A stretch of 64,000 bases of DNA, taken from contig JAAXNY010000006.1 in the NCBI GenBank assembly GCA_013420905.1, positions 310,001 to 374,000 of the forward strand. The letters run 5' to 3'. A program made the translations under genes and the position numbers. The notes under the pieces were generated by a model. It had not been told where the DNA came from and searched no databases. It saw only the letters and a program-made list of their open reading frames with translations. Positions within the stretch are counted from its first letter, which is position 1. Every line of letters starts with the position of its first letter. Below, one piece after another: positions 11,232 through 21,921 of the stretch. This stretch comes from Collybia mongolica. Lineage: Eukaryota; Basidiomycota; Agaricomycetes; Agaricales; Clitocybaceae.

Positions 11232-13253
11232 ATGATTTTCCTCAAGGTTGCCACACTACTAGCCTTTCCATCCCTTTCCGTGTTTGCAGTGTCAAGTAAA
11301 ACGTTCTTGACGCAGCAGACTACCGACTATTCTTCCCAACAGTACGACGAAGGTCTTTTTACGCCCTTCGAATCGTTGAATCTCCTGTCTGAAACACAAT
11401 TCACGAATATCCATCACCCGGCGTTCCCTCATTACAACGTTCGAGTCAAAAAGAGTCACTTCTGCGATTCAACCGTCAAGTACGCGGATCCCAGGTACTC
11501 TATTAATAGCATCGTTGACTGTTAGTCGCAGTTCATATACAGGATACATCGATATCGAGGCTCGGCATCTCTTCTTCTATTTCTTCGAGAGCAGAAGCAA
11601 CCCGGATAAAGACGATGTAATCTTTTGGACTAATGGAGGTTCTTTACGAGTTGTTATCTATGGATTGAACACAAGCTAAAACTGAGCGTGACACAGGGCC
11701 TGGGTGTTCGTCGTCCATTGGGCTTTTCATGGAACTTGGTGAGTACTGACAGTATGAGGAATGTTATATGAGGCTTAGGACCAATTATCAGGTCCTTGCA
11801 GGATTAAAGATGCAAATGGGACTACGTTCCATCCCGAATCCTGGAACTCAAACGCGAACATATTCTTCGTCGATCAACCGATCGGAACAGGATTTTCGTA
11901 CGCTGATTACGGAGAGGCTGTGGTTCGTCCCTAAATTCTGGTTGGCGTATACAACGCACTTACCCGAACGTCTTCAAAGAGTACATCTGAAGATGCCGCA
12001 AAGGATATTGCTGCCTTTGTCTCCATTTTCTTCGAGAATTTTGGACAGTTCAAGGGCCGTGCATTTCACATGGCTGGGGAGTCATACGGAGTAAGTCTCA
12101 TTTCTCCATACAACAGACATCCCTTTTACCGATTTCAAGGGACGTTACATACCGCTGTTTGCCTCAGCAGTATACGACCAGAATGTGAGGTTGGTGGAAG
12201 CAGGATTAACCCCCATCAACTTGAAATCAGCCATGATTGGTGTGTCCTCTTCACGCTGATCACGACTTTTTCTGTGGAGTCTCACGTATATGGACAGGAA
12301 ATGGGATGACGGATAGTTTTAAAATGATCCTCTCCTACTACGACATGCAGTGCTCACCGGCATCGGTTGCTCCCATCGTGGATATCTCAACATGCGTTGT
12401 GATGAAAACGACGGTGAGGGGCTCTCCACACTGTAAAGCCATTCAGGCTCACTGGTACATTAGCTTCAACGATGCGAGAAATGGATGAGGGAATCGTGCA
12501 AAGAACAATTTGATGCGATTAACTGCGGCGCTGCGACCACGTTCTGCTCCACCGTTTATAGCGCACCATATCAAGCAACTGGTAAACAACTTCTACTTCG
12601 AAATGAAAATGGTTGACATTGCAAATTATATAGGTCGGAATCCTTACGATATAAGCCAACCTTGTGAGGGAGAACGTTCAGAAACACTTTGTTACCCAGT
12701 AACCAAGTAAGCCCAACGACAAGCGTCAGTTACATTTATCTAACCTGCCTAAAGGCACATCTCCAATTACCTCGACAGGCCATCCGTTCGAGAGATCCTA
12801 GGCGTTGACCCATCATTGACCTCGAACTTTTCGCACTGCTCCCCAGATGTCCATAACGGGTTCGCCGCAACGCTGGATGTGCACCATCCCGCGACGGACT
12901 ACGTCAGTGCTCTCCTTGACCGAGGCGTGCGGGTGTTGATATATGTGGGTGCATACGACTGGATCTGTAACTGGGTGGGGAACGAGAGATGGACCCTTGC
13001 GCTGGAGTGGAGTGGGCGATCTGCGTTTATCGAGCAGCCCTTGAGGGACTGGACTGTCCAAGGAAAGACGGCAGGGAGGACGAGGAGTGCGAAGGGATTT
13101 ACGTTCGCAACGATTGATGGGGCTGGGCATATGGTAAGCTGACACCTCCTGGAATTTCTTTTGTATAGGCCAACGTCGTTCTAGGTTCCATATAACAAGC
13201 CGAAAGAGTCCTTGGAACTTGTTCAAAGATGGTTGGCAGAAAAAGAGTTGTAA
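11232..13253 (+). CDS. Secreted serine carboxypeptidase (S10), copy 1
   Basis: Multi-exon gene of about 500 residues. A hydrophobic signal peptide (MIFLKVATLLAFPSLSVFA) and pro-segment lead into [57 protein letters not shown] and FSYADYGE. The nucleophile lies in GESYG (Ser codon near 12082-12084), the catalytic Asp in [14 protein letters not shown], and the catalytic His in GAGHMV, split by the last intron. The protein ends in LVQRWLAEKEL. These are hallmarks of the carboxypeptidase Y family, which removes C-terminal residues in vacuole or secreted compartments at acid pH. The full triad is present and I saw no frameshift. A paralogue lies at 43939-46036 in inverted orientation with the same architecture. 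Confidence 0.9.
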
Positions 13254-13379
13254 GGCTGAGTAGTTGATCTTTTTGTAATTGTGAGTAAATAGGATTGTAA
13301 TTCAATGTCATGCAATTTTTGTGCACAGGTGAATACCATTAGATCAATGAAAAAGAGAAGACCGTCCATTCAATCTCAA

Positions 13380-13463
13380 TGCATTAAGAGAGAATCGAAC
13401 TCCCGGCGGGTCGAATCGGTTAGATTCTGGCAACGACCCAGGTTACCACTACCCCATTAATGC
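13380..13463 (-). tRNA. tRNA-Gly (GCC) with 13-nt intron
   Basis: The minus strand folds as a full tRNA. The acceptor stem GCATTAA/TTAATGC is perfect, with discriminator A at 13380. The D arm carries TAGTGGTAA. The anticodon stem GGTCG/CGACC encloses TTGCCAT, giving anticodon GCC. The T arm has the TTCGATT loop. A 13-nt intron (13415-13427) sits after position 37, the usual place for nuclear tRNA introns. Confidence 0.88.
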
Positions 13464-13737
13464 GGTATCAATTTCAAAAGGATTCTTTAGGCATTAGAAA
13501 GTGGTGTTCTAAATCTCTTGCTGTACACATACAATCTTAACCTCAAGACTCGTATGTGAAATTTTTTTCATTAAATCAAGAGGTAGATTGAGCGTAGATT
13601 TCGTCTGACTTGACTTTTAGTATGCTGACAGAGAGGTATTGCTTAGCCGCAGCCGAGGCCGAATAAGAGCGTGGTAGCCGCGGCTTCAAAACAACAGGAG
13701 TCTGTTGACCGTTATCATCTTTACTTCCTTCTCGAAC

Positions 13738-14827
13738 ATGTCTCCCTCCAAACGCCAAAGAACCAAAGAACCAGAACCAGAGCAGCTGCAGAATACCCCT
13801 CGATCAAAATCAATGTGGTTAGATGACGGCAATATCATCCTCCTAGCACAAAATACGCAATTTCGCGTTCATCGGACAGTGCTGGCCATGCACTCGACGA
13901 TTTTTCAAGGCATGTTTGGCATACCACAACCTCAAGAAGAGCCTACTATAGATGGATGCGCAGTTGTGCACTTGTCTGATTCTGCGCAAGATGTTGAGCA
14001 CTTTCTGAACGCCCTGTATAAACGGTATGATATATCACTTAGCGTACCTCTTCCGCGTTCCCCCGGATTCTGGGACGTTATTTGACCTTGTTTAAAAGGT
14101 CATACCATACCAAAGTTCTTCCATTGAACGTTTTTGAAGCCTTCCTTCGCCTCGGCCATAAATACCAGGTCGCCCACTTACGCGACGAAGCAGTAGCTTG
14201 CCTAGCCGTTGAGTTTCCGACGACGTTAAAGGAATGGGACAATCTCGCAGACGATTACACGGCGTTGGACGTTTCAGATGAGACAAATGCATCGCTACGA
14301 CTCCTGCGTTTGGCGCAAGAATTTCGCTTATTCCGGTACATCCCAACTCTTTTATTATCAGCAGCGGTTACAAATACCCTCGTCAGTCGATCGCGACTGC
14401 TTTTGCCTCGTTACACATACTTATTTTTCTGTAGGAAGAACTGTATAGCCATGTCCCCCACACCATATCTGCTGACACCGTTATACAGATCGCCCTGGCT
14501 GCCGAGACATTTCGTGAAGTACGGAACAGAGTCACATTCGCATGGCTGAGAGAGGTACCCTGCGGCACATGCACCACGTCTAAGGCCTGTCTTGCAGCTA
14601 GTAAACGCCTAGCCTCGTTGAATTTCTACGAGTTCTCAGTTGGAACTTCCAGCACCACTGGAACCGATCCTCTCACAGAATGGGAGGATGCTTGGGGGAA
14701 ACGCTTTTGCACACCATGCGGATTAGTTGCTAAGACTTGTCATGAGACTTGTCGTACCCTGGTTTGGGAAAATCTACCAACATACTGCAAACTTCCACCA
14801 TGGGCCGAACTTACCATTTTTGAATGA
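13738..14827 (+). CDS. BTB/POZ domain protein
   Basis: Three exons; introns after ALYKR (near 14024) and near 14384. The start MSPSKRQRTKEPEPE is a basic, possibly nuclear, leader. The BTB domain follows: WLDDGNIILLAQNTQFRVHR, VLAMHSTIFQGMFGIPQP, VVHLSDSAQDVEHFLNALY, then VFEAFLRLGHKYQVAHLRDE and ALRLLRLAQEFRLF-like helices. The C-terminal part (ALAAETFREVRNR, CGTCTTSKAC, FCTPCGLVAKTC) is Cys-rich, as in many agaricomycete BTB proteins. BTB domains mediate dimerisation and often Cullin-3 binding; the specific role is unknown. The second donor (GTCAGT) is not a strong consensus. The start was chosen because the family begins close to this Met; an upstream in-frame Met at 13705 is less likely. 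Confidence 0.85.
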
Positions 14828-15150
14828 ATGTTAGTGATCTCTCATTTTTTATTATGAAAAGAAGATGGGCATTAATATACAACAGTCGAAGTGCGAATAC
14901 TCAAAACCAACCGTTCGACGCCAATAATCCTCAAAAAGACTCCATGAGGGCTGTGTCTGTGCACATACACTTATGTCCCGGAGCGATCTTGACGATCACA
15001 TCAGATCTAGGGAGTGATAGGAATTTATAATGATACTAGAAGCAGTGATAAGGTATTAGCTCAAACGCTCCAAGCTCGAAAATTGTCGGGCTAGGTTGCA
15101 GTTTCGAAGGCACAACATACGGGAAAGAACTCACTCTAGATAGTCAAAAG
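14828..15150. other. Intergenic region between convergent genes
   Basis: The BTB gene (plus) and the first G-alpha gene (minus) converge here. No gene or repeat is visible. Confidence 0.5.
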
Positions 15151-16643
15151 TCAGTGTCCTAAGCATGATATTCGGCTTCGTAGCATGAACGACGTACTTT
15201 CAATCGTCGGCATCAATTTCCGCAACATGCTGGTGTCAGTAGTAGAGACAGCACTTCTCGGCTGTTTAGAGTATATGTGTGTCCTGTTGAAGGATATACG
15301 TACAAAATATACACCGCCTTTTCACCCACTCTCCCACGTTCTTTTGCTAGTTTAGAGAACCGTTTTTTGAAGTACCTATAACCAGCATCTGCATCTTTGG
15401 CGGGTCCCTTGAAGTCCTGAGCAGATCAGTGAGCTCGGGTTGTTTGACAGAGGAGGTGGAGACATACAGGAAAAAACGCCTTGATATCAGAGGTTTGCAC
15501 TTTCTGCTCGAAAAGGTCGAATTTGTTCAAGAGAAGAACCTGGGTGTTTATGGGGCGTTAGCCGATCGTGTCATACAGGAGATCATAATTCACTTACTAT
15601 TGAACAATTTAAGAACCAATGGGTTCCAGATATGCTATCCCATAGTGTCAAAGCTTCTTCCATTTCGTTCTGCGAAAGTAATAGGTAAAAACAGTACACG
15701 CGCCGAGCATATTGATTTCTTCACCACGTGGTTGTTTTCGACGAGGAGTTGATCATAGCCATTGAGGTTGACAGAAAAGACAACGCATGTAGCGTTTTCA
15801 AAAAAATGGACCCATTTTTTTCGTTCATTTCTTTGCCCACCGACATCCACAACAAGGGCAGGATAGTCATAGACTTTGAATTCCGTCTCTGAGATACCTA
15901 TCGTCCGCACGCTATACCGCATGATGTCTTGTTCACTGGGGACATAAGAACGTCCGAATAGTCGGTCAATTGAAGAGAAGAAATATGGAAGGCTGTCATT
16001 TTTTTTTTTGAAATTTATTAGGAGCAGAAAATGATTGAACGTAGTGTTGTAAATCGTACTTTTCTGACAATGCTGTGTTTTTTCCATATTCCCATGCCTC
16101 CTGCATACTTGGATCTTCCCACAAAGCTTTGAAGTGTCCTTGAAGGGAATCCGGGAATAGCTCGCCGTTTCGAAGACCATCGGCATCTTCTATAGCTAGA
16201 AAGTGTTCTCGAACCCCCTCCGACACTTTAATATTCTTTTCCTCGATTATACTAGAGAGGTCTCTGACTCCTCCTATCAGATTACCGAAGATGAGTTCAC
16301 GGAATAGTCTGATATCATCCGACGCGAATGGTTCGCCTTTCAGCACCCGAAGTTGCTACCGCATTCGGGTTGGAATGGAGCAATCCCAAGAGTGCATTAC
16401 TACCAAACGCACCTTTAAAAACGTTGATTTACCAGACCCGCCTGCTCCAAGCAGGAGTATCTGAACAGTTATCGGTATCAGTATGCCCGCCATTGCGAGT
16501 ATTGAGCCGACCTTGATAGGCTTCTTTTGCACCCGTTGAGGCGTAAACCCGGGTGTGCTTGGGGAGTACGGAACGGGACTGTTGGAAATGGCATTATTCG
16601 AGTTGGCATTCCGACCCTTGGGAGATGAAACGTTGGATCCCAT
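15151..16643 (-). CDS. G protein alpha subunit, divergent copy 1
   Basis: Multi-exon G-alpha. Exon 1 (16512-16643) starts MGSNVSSPKG, a good N-myristoylation signal, and has an unusual Ser/Pro/Asn-rich N-terminus. Exon 2 (16413-16460) encodes ILLLGAGGSGKSTFLK, and exon 3 starts at 16355 with QLRVLKGEPF. The helical domain follows. Then come switch I (RYSVRTIGISETEF), switch II (VVDVGGQRNERKKWVHFFE), NKFD, and STTDT in place of TCATDT. The C-terminus reads through to ISCLGH and a stop at 15151-15153. Compared with canonical G-alpha, the P-loop Glu is Gly (16437-16439), the catalytic switch I Arg is Ser (15911-15913), and the Ala of TCAT is Thr (15241-15243). Catalytic Gln is kept. Membrane-associated GPCR signalling is the family role. 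A hAT transposon lies 293 bp upstream of the start. The splice before STTDT is uncertain. Confidence 0.88.
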
Positions 16644-16935
16644 TCTACGTCAGAATTTTTAAGCACGGCATAGGAGAGAGAGCGTCGTTTGGGCAAGCCT
16701 GTCGAATAAACGGTAGATGAGATCAATACTGCGTCTTCCACGGACCGAGGTGTGCGCACAGCAAGGACTGCGAAAAATTGCCCGAGACGGGCAATCTAAG
16801 TCTACATCGAAGCTATACATAACTGCAGCTCACTGTACGAGTCGGGTGCCACGGCTGACGGGAACAGATCACGGAGGCATGCTTCGGCTCAGCCCCACCC
16901 CGTATCACCGAAGACGGCAGACGGCGCCCTTCAAG
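16644..16935. other. 5' flank of G-alpha copy 1
   Basis: Short upstream region of the first G-alpha gene, cut off from its former upstream sequence by the hAT insertion. The last 8 bases (16928-16935) are one copy of the target-site duplication. No gene is visible. Confidence 0.6.
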
Positions 16936-16956
16936 TAGTGGTGTGGGCAAAACCTC
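16928..16956 (+). repeat. Left target duplication and terminal inverted repeat
   Basis: Target-site copy CCTTCAAG at 16928-16935, followed by the left inverted repeat TAGTGGTGTGGGCAAAACCT(C). It matches the reverse complement of the right end at 19 of 21 positions. Confidence 0.93.
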
Positions 16957-19680
16957 CCAGAGCCTTCGCCAATTGCCGGCACGGCGAAAGCCCTGGCGAG
17001 GCGTCTTGGCAAAACTCGGCGAGGGTGGCAAAACCCCCAAATCGTTTCTCTTTGGCGTCTAGACAACATAAACTAGTTAAGTGAAGACTCCTAATGAACG
17101 TAACAGCGATATTTCGTCCCATTGCTCCCTGTTTCCATCCTTGTCTTTATTAATGTCCAATTCCTCGTCGACTGTCATCGGAACATCACCCGCCCGAATG
17201 CTGTCCAGCTGGGAAATGTCGTACACCTTATCCAATGGCACGTTTGCATCCAAGCGATCCCCATCCATGGGTGAGAACGTCTGGCCCTCCAGCTTATCAA
17301 ACTCCTCTTCCAGTTCTGCAAGAGTCATCTCTTCGAGACCCACAAGATCATCATCCGCTACCACATCAGCAGCTGCAGCGGAAGTCAATGTAAATGAGTC
17401 GAGAAGAACCTCAGCCCGCTCAACATTGATTCCGGGCTGTGTTTGGGTGTGCATGTGTGCATGTTTTCGACGCGTTGAGCTACCCATTTTGAGTGCAGCT
17501 TCGTTCAGCTGTCGTGTGTAGTGACTCCGAAGCATCCCTAGCGTTTCAAGGTGCGGAATGGTCAGCCGAGAGCGTTTTACACTTTGCACTCCACCTAAGT
17601 TTGAAAAAAACCGTTCGACTTCAGCTGCATGTGGTACAATGCTGAAGATTTTGATAGCGAGTGCTTTGATAGGGTGATCAGCAGCCGAAACGAGTTGAGA
17701 TTTCCACCAATCCCTCGCATCGGCTTTTCCACCCTGAAATGGAACAGCCCCCATCGAATAAGCTTTGATATCGGCCGTCAGTTTTGTAGCTTGTTCTTTT
17801 GTCCAACTCCAGCGGTTTGCAATCCGCACGGCAATTTGATAAGCATCTTCCAGTTTTCGAGAGTGTGCCGCCGTTGAGATGGCAAGTTTTCGGCAAAGGG
17901 GATGGAGAAAAAGGGCAAGCCAGTGAAGGTCGGTATTCATCGCATGGAATTGTGTATTTATGACACGCCGAGCATGATCCAAGAATGCTTGATCTTCACC
18001 ATCCCGAAGTTTCATATGGATGATTTCACGGTGAGCCCAAATGAGCTGCAACATGCAGTCAGCGAGTGTCGCGTCGTGTGCTTCAATGTCTCCAATTATG
18101 TCCACCAGTGGTTTGCAGACACGGATCAACTGGTCTGTCAATGCCCAGCGCTCCATGTCGAATACCGCAGTACAAACATCCCTTGCAACTGGTGTGAGAC
18201 CATGTATCGTCCTTTGTGCATCGTCTCGTGTGCAGAGTTCCATCAATGCAGCTTTATGCTCTCGAACACTTGTTGCCTGTAAGATAAGCGCATAGAAACG
18301 CGATTCCGTGTTGGTTTTCAATGATCGGGTAACATTCTTCCCTTTAGCAATTTGGTCAAGTTGACCACCCCAGTAGTGTGAAGCTCGAAAGAACGAGACA
18401 ACACGCGTGTTTTTCGTGATCACACTCTTGATTGTAGGCCATGCCACGATCTTCCCAACAATGGTATTGATACCATGCATGAAGCAGGGAAGTGTCTGTA
18501 CATCAACATGTGAGACTCTTGGTTGTTTCGTGATTGCAAGCCACGCACCAAAACCCAGGGATATTTTTCTGCCCAGATGCGGCGAAACGCCTGCATGGTT
18601 GTCGGATTGTCGGTGCATGCGGCAATAACTGTGGAAGGGTTCACATTTTTCCTCTCCAGAGCTTTGTCTGCAACTTCCACCAGATTTTCTGCTGTAGCTC
18701 GTCTGCCTGTTAACTCGTGCAAACTCAAAATCACGGGATGCACAGCGACTTCAGCGAGAAGGCAGCCATAAACACTCCTCCGCAATGCGTCATCCCAACC
18801 ATCTAATAAGATCGTTAAATTGTTCCTTCCTTCCAAACTCTTGATATCTTCGAGGATCGCCCGCTGTTCTTCTGCTGGAAGGTATCTCTCCATCAAAACG
18901 TAGCGTGATGCAGGTGAAAAGGACGGTCGAAGTCCAAACAACCATTTTAAGAAGAATGGGTTCTCGGCTGCCTTGAAAGGGATGTTCCCGTGGACAAAGA
19001 ATCTGTATGTTTTTTTAATCATTTTTCGCTTATGCCCTTTGAATCAACAATGAACTGCTTGCCTCAGCATACGGATATTTGCCTTGTCAATCTCCTCAAC
19101 ACTCATCGCCCGATCGAGAAAAGCATCCATCCTTCCCTTTTCCACTGCGATTACCTGACCCCTTGGTCCTTTTGCCTTTTTCTGTGTCCGCCGATCTGAT
19201 GCTGACCCGTTTTCTTCATCCGAAACCTCAATCGTTTCAATTCCCCCCTTCTGCATGAGTAGCCGACGAGCCTCCAAGCGGACATCCTCTGGGACATTTG
19301 GACAACTTTGCGGATTGGAGATGTGTTGTATGCATCGTGCATCTCGATGTTCGATGGGAGGCCTCTCGTGTGGGCAATATTTACACAGCATGTGCCATCG
19401 TCTGGTCTTGGGGTGTCGTTCGCCTGTTTTTGCGAAGTGCTCGGCAACAAATGCATCCAGGGGATGACCCCCTTTTTTGGTCTTGCTGTCCATGCACTAG
19501 ATACAGTATGGTACCGTAGCGTTGCTCGTTATCCTACATACCAACAGCCGACAAGTATATTTCAAATTACCTCTTGCCAACATTTGCCACCCCACTTTGA
19601 GCGTTTTGTTTTGCCAGGTGGCGATCGCCACTTGGCAAAACATGGCACGGCAAAACGGCGAGGTTTTGCCAACATCACTA
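16936..19680 (-). mobile_element. Complete hAT DNA transposon
   Basis: The 2745-bp element is bounded by 21-bp terminal inverted repeats (16936-16956 and 19660-19680) that begin TAGTG and end GGCAAAACCTC, with two mismatches. It is flanked by a perfect 8-bp direct repeat CCTTCAAG (16928-16935 and 19681-19688), the length typical of hAT target duplications. Subterminal regions are full of GGCAAAAC/GTTTTGCC motifs, likely transposase-binding sites. It carries one transposase gene with BED finger, DUF659-like and hAT dimerisation regions. No inactivating change was seen, so it may be recent and autonomous. Confidence 0.95.
17077..19493 (-). CDS. hAT family transposase
   Basis: Three exons (19063-19493, 18549-19002, 17077-18495) give 767 residues. 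The N-terminus has a BED-type zinc finger (RRWHMLCKYCPH, then a spaced H..H pair). The middle begins MLRFFVHGNIPF and KAAENPFF, followed by SPASRYVLMERYL, the DUF659-like LTILLDGWDDALRRSVYG, ACTDNPTTMQAF and LPCFMHGINT. The C-terminal dimerisation domain is VPHAAEVERFFSNLGG with SRLTIPHLETLGMLRSHY, followed by an acidic tail. The first intron reads best as GC/AG (donor AG|GCAAGC), because only it joins MLR to FFVHGN in frame. The second is GT/AG, 53 nt. It catalyses cut-and-paste transposition of the surrounding element. No stop or frameshift was found in the joined frame. Confidence 0.9.
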
Positions 19681-19688
19681 CCTTCAAG
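19660..19688 (+). repeat. Right terminal inverted repeat and target duplication
   Basis: The right inverted repeat occupies 19660-19680 and is followed by the second copy of CCTTCAAG at 19681-19688. Confidence 0.93.
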
Positions 19689-21921
19689 AGCCTTGTACAG
19701 TAACGGCGATGCTACGGGAGCAATGTACAGTTATCAGGTCGAACACCCAGCGCGTCACCGGGCATCCCCGATTCACCAAAATCCACCAAGCCTCCCGATC
19801 CGTTTCGGACAAGCTGATCACCGTGCCCACTGATCGTGGCATAGCTAGTTGTAATTGTAAAAGAGTGTTAGCGGCTTGTGTCGCAACCTCTATCACGGCC
19901 ATCCCCAGTTCTGGATGGTTGGATCAACATCGACGGGAGACAAGCGGGGATCTGGTTGACTTTTGTAGCATGTTGATGATCTTTGAAGCATGGAACTGGG
20001 AGCAAGCCCTTGGCTCCGTTGATTTTGTTGTCTGTCCGCCCAGGGTTGCATGGTCTAGAATGATCGCAGCTCGGCTAATTTCCCATTTACCTCCGTCGTC
20101 TTTGCTGAGCCCCGGCCCCCGTGATTCAAGTTCGATCTCATAAAGCCTCGGGCTGCAAATCCAACGGCAGTGCCTTTCACGCTTGCTCTCGAAATTTCGT
20201 ATCAGCCAGTTTTTTCCCCCGCAGAGTGGATTCTGGAGCGGCAGCCAAAGCATTTCAATGGGCTCGACCCTTTTCTAGCCCTAGTAGGAAACGCACGGAG
20301 GAGCAACCCCAACAACACTCAACTCAGGTTCCACCTCATCCCAGGAAACACAATTCCAACCATCTTATAAACCAAAGCAAAAAACAAAACAAAAAAAGCC
20401 CATATCCTTCAAGATGACGCATCACACGCTCCAGCCCGTGCCGCCCGTAGTTCTCGATCTCGACCAACCACAATTGTCGAATTGTCCTAGCGGAACTAGC
20501 AACGCCACGCCACACAACAACCCCCACCACCGGGGAGGGGAGGACCATCACGGACTTACGGTATACACCCACCCCGTTTCTAGCGTAGATTAGGACCTGG
20601 GTGATGGACAATCACCGTTATCAACGGCGGGCCGCGACCCGCGAGTCACGGTGGTATCGAAAATCCCATTCAGTTCCCGTCGCTTGCGTTTTTTCCCCTT
20701 TCTCGAACGGGTTTAGGGGCCCGGTGGACTGGGATGGGTGCCTACATAAACCCCCCAAATGGGCGTCACAAGGTCCTTCTTAAAAGGACCCCCCCCCCCC
20801 CACGGTGCGTGAATCACAGAACAAAACCTTCCTTGGTCATTCTCCTTACTCATTACTAGCACCACCCATTCCAGTAGAACACCCTTCACAGTCACAATCA
20901 GACGTCCAACACCGCAGAAGTCACGAGTAACTCGTTCCATCAGCCAAAGTCCTGGGCACCATATGCCTGATATCCGGTAGTTCTGTCCGGCGGTATGCCT
21001 TTCAGAGAGGGGTACCGCCCGGAGGTGGGTGGGCTTGTGCATGGGCCGTCACGGGTTACAACCTCTCACTGATCACATCATGATGGGTGCCCATGCTTCT
21101 CGTTCCAAACTCGGGCGGCTTCTCACACAACGTCAGAGTTTTCTCTGGAAAAGGATTCCTACAGAGTGAGTGCTATCTCAAACTTAAATTTTGTTAGTCT
21201 ATATAAAAAGAAAAAAGCCAACCGTGGGCCATCCGGGCCCATCAGGGAGTCGTACAAGAGTGGGATGTTGGTATAGGTGATGCATGACAAACAACATGGG
21301 GTGGGGATATCAGAAAATAGGATATAGATGGTAGTTGTAATCAAAAGAAAGACCGATGCTAACCAGAAGCACGCCATCAGTGACAGAAGGCTTGGATGGA
21401 TAAAGATGGATAAAGGAGCGTGCCCAGAAGTCGGGCTTTCGTGCGTTATTTGGTTACGTCCCCCCTAAACGTGTAAAGGCACACGGGCTTGCGCATGGGT
21501 GTTGTCACAGCATGATGTTCCGAATCTAGATCTATTATTAGAGTGGAGCACGAAATATGTAGACAGGGGGGGGAGGGAAATAATACGCACATTTTTGCTT
21601 ACAATGGCACTACGAGCCGCCGCCGAAAAAGATAATAGCAGGGCCGATGGAGATGGAGCGGGAGCAACGTTTTTTGATGCGTGACAAGTACGCGCGTTGG
21701 AAGGAGTTAAAATTTTATGGCAGGGAGCAGAAAGAAATGCATGAGTATTTGTCTTTACGCGCAGGGTCACGTTATAGAGAAAAGAAAGAAAAAGAAAAAA
21801 ACGAAACCAAGAAATGAAACAATAGGCGGGGAGGTAGTATAGTGAGAAAAAAAAAATGATGGTAATGCAACAGAGCTTTGAATGTCAGATAAAAATAACA
21901 TTAAAAGGGAAAAAATAGAAG
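19689..21921. other. Intergenic, no confident gene
   Basis: Contains only unremarkable frames, the best a 59-codon frame at 20415-20594 (His/Pro-rich, starting MTHHTLQPVPP) preceded about 50 bp upstream by TATAAA. I do not recognise it. There is a C-tract of about 13 at 20789-20801. The right end is the 3' flank of G-alpha copy 2. Confidence 0.4.

Noticed and set aside
15131..15153. Extra last intron and stop at 15131 for G-alpha copy 1
   Set aside because: Reading straight through gives a C-terminus (FMLRSRISCLGH) of the usual length. The intron alternative breaks the frame.
19709..20143. Open frame of 144 codons right of the hAT element
   Set aside because: No family resemblance, and overlapping frames on the other strand are of similar length.
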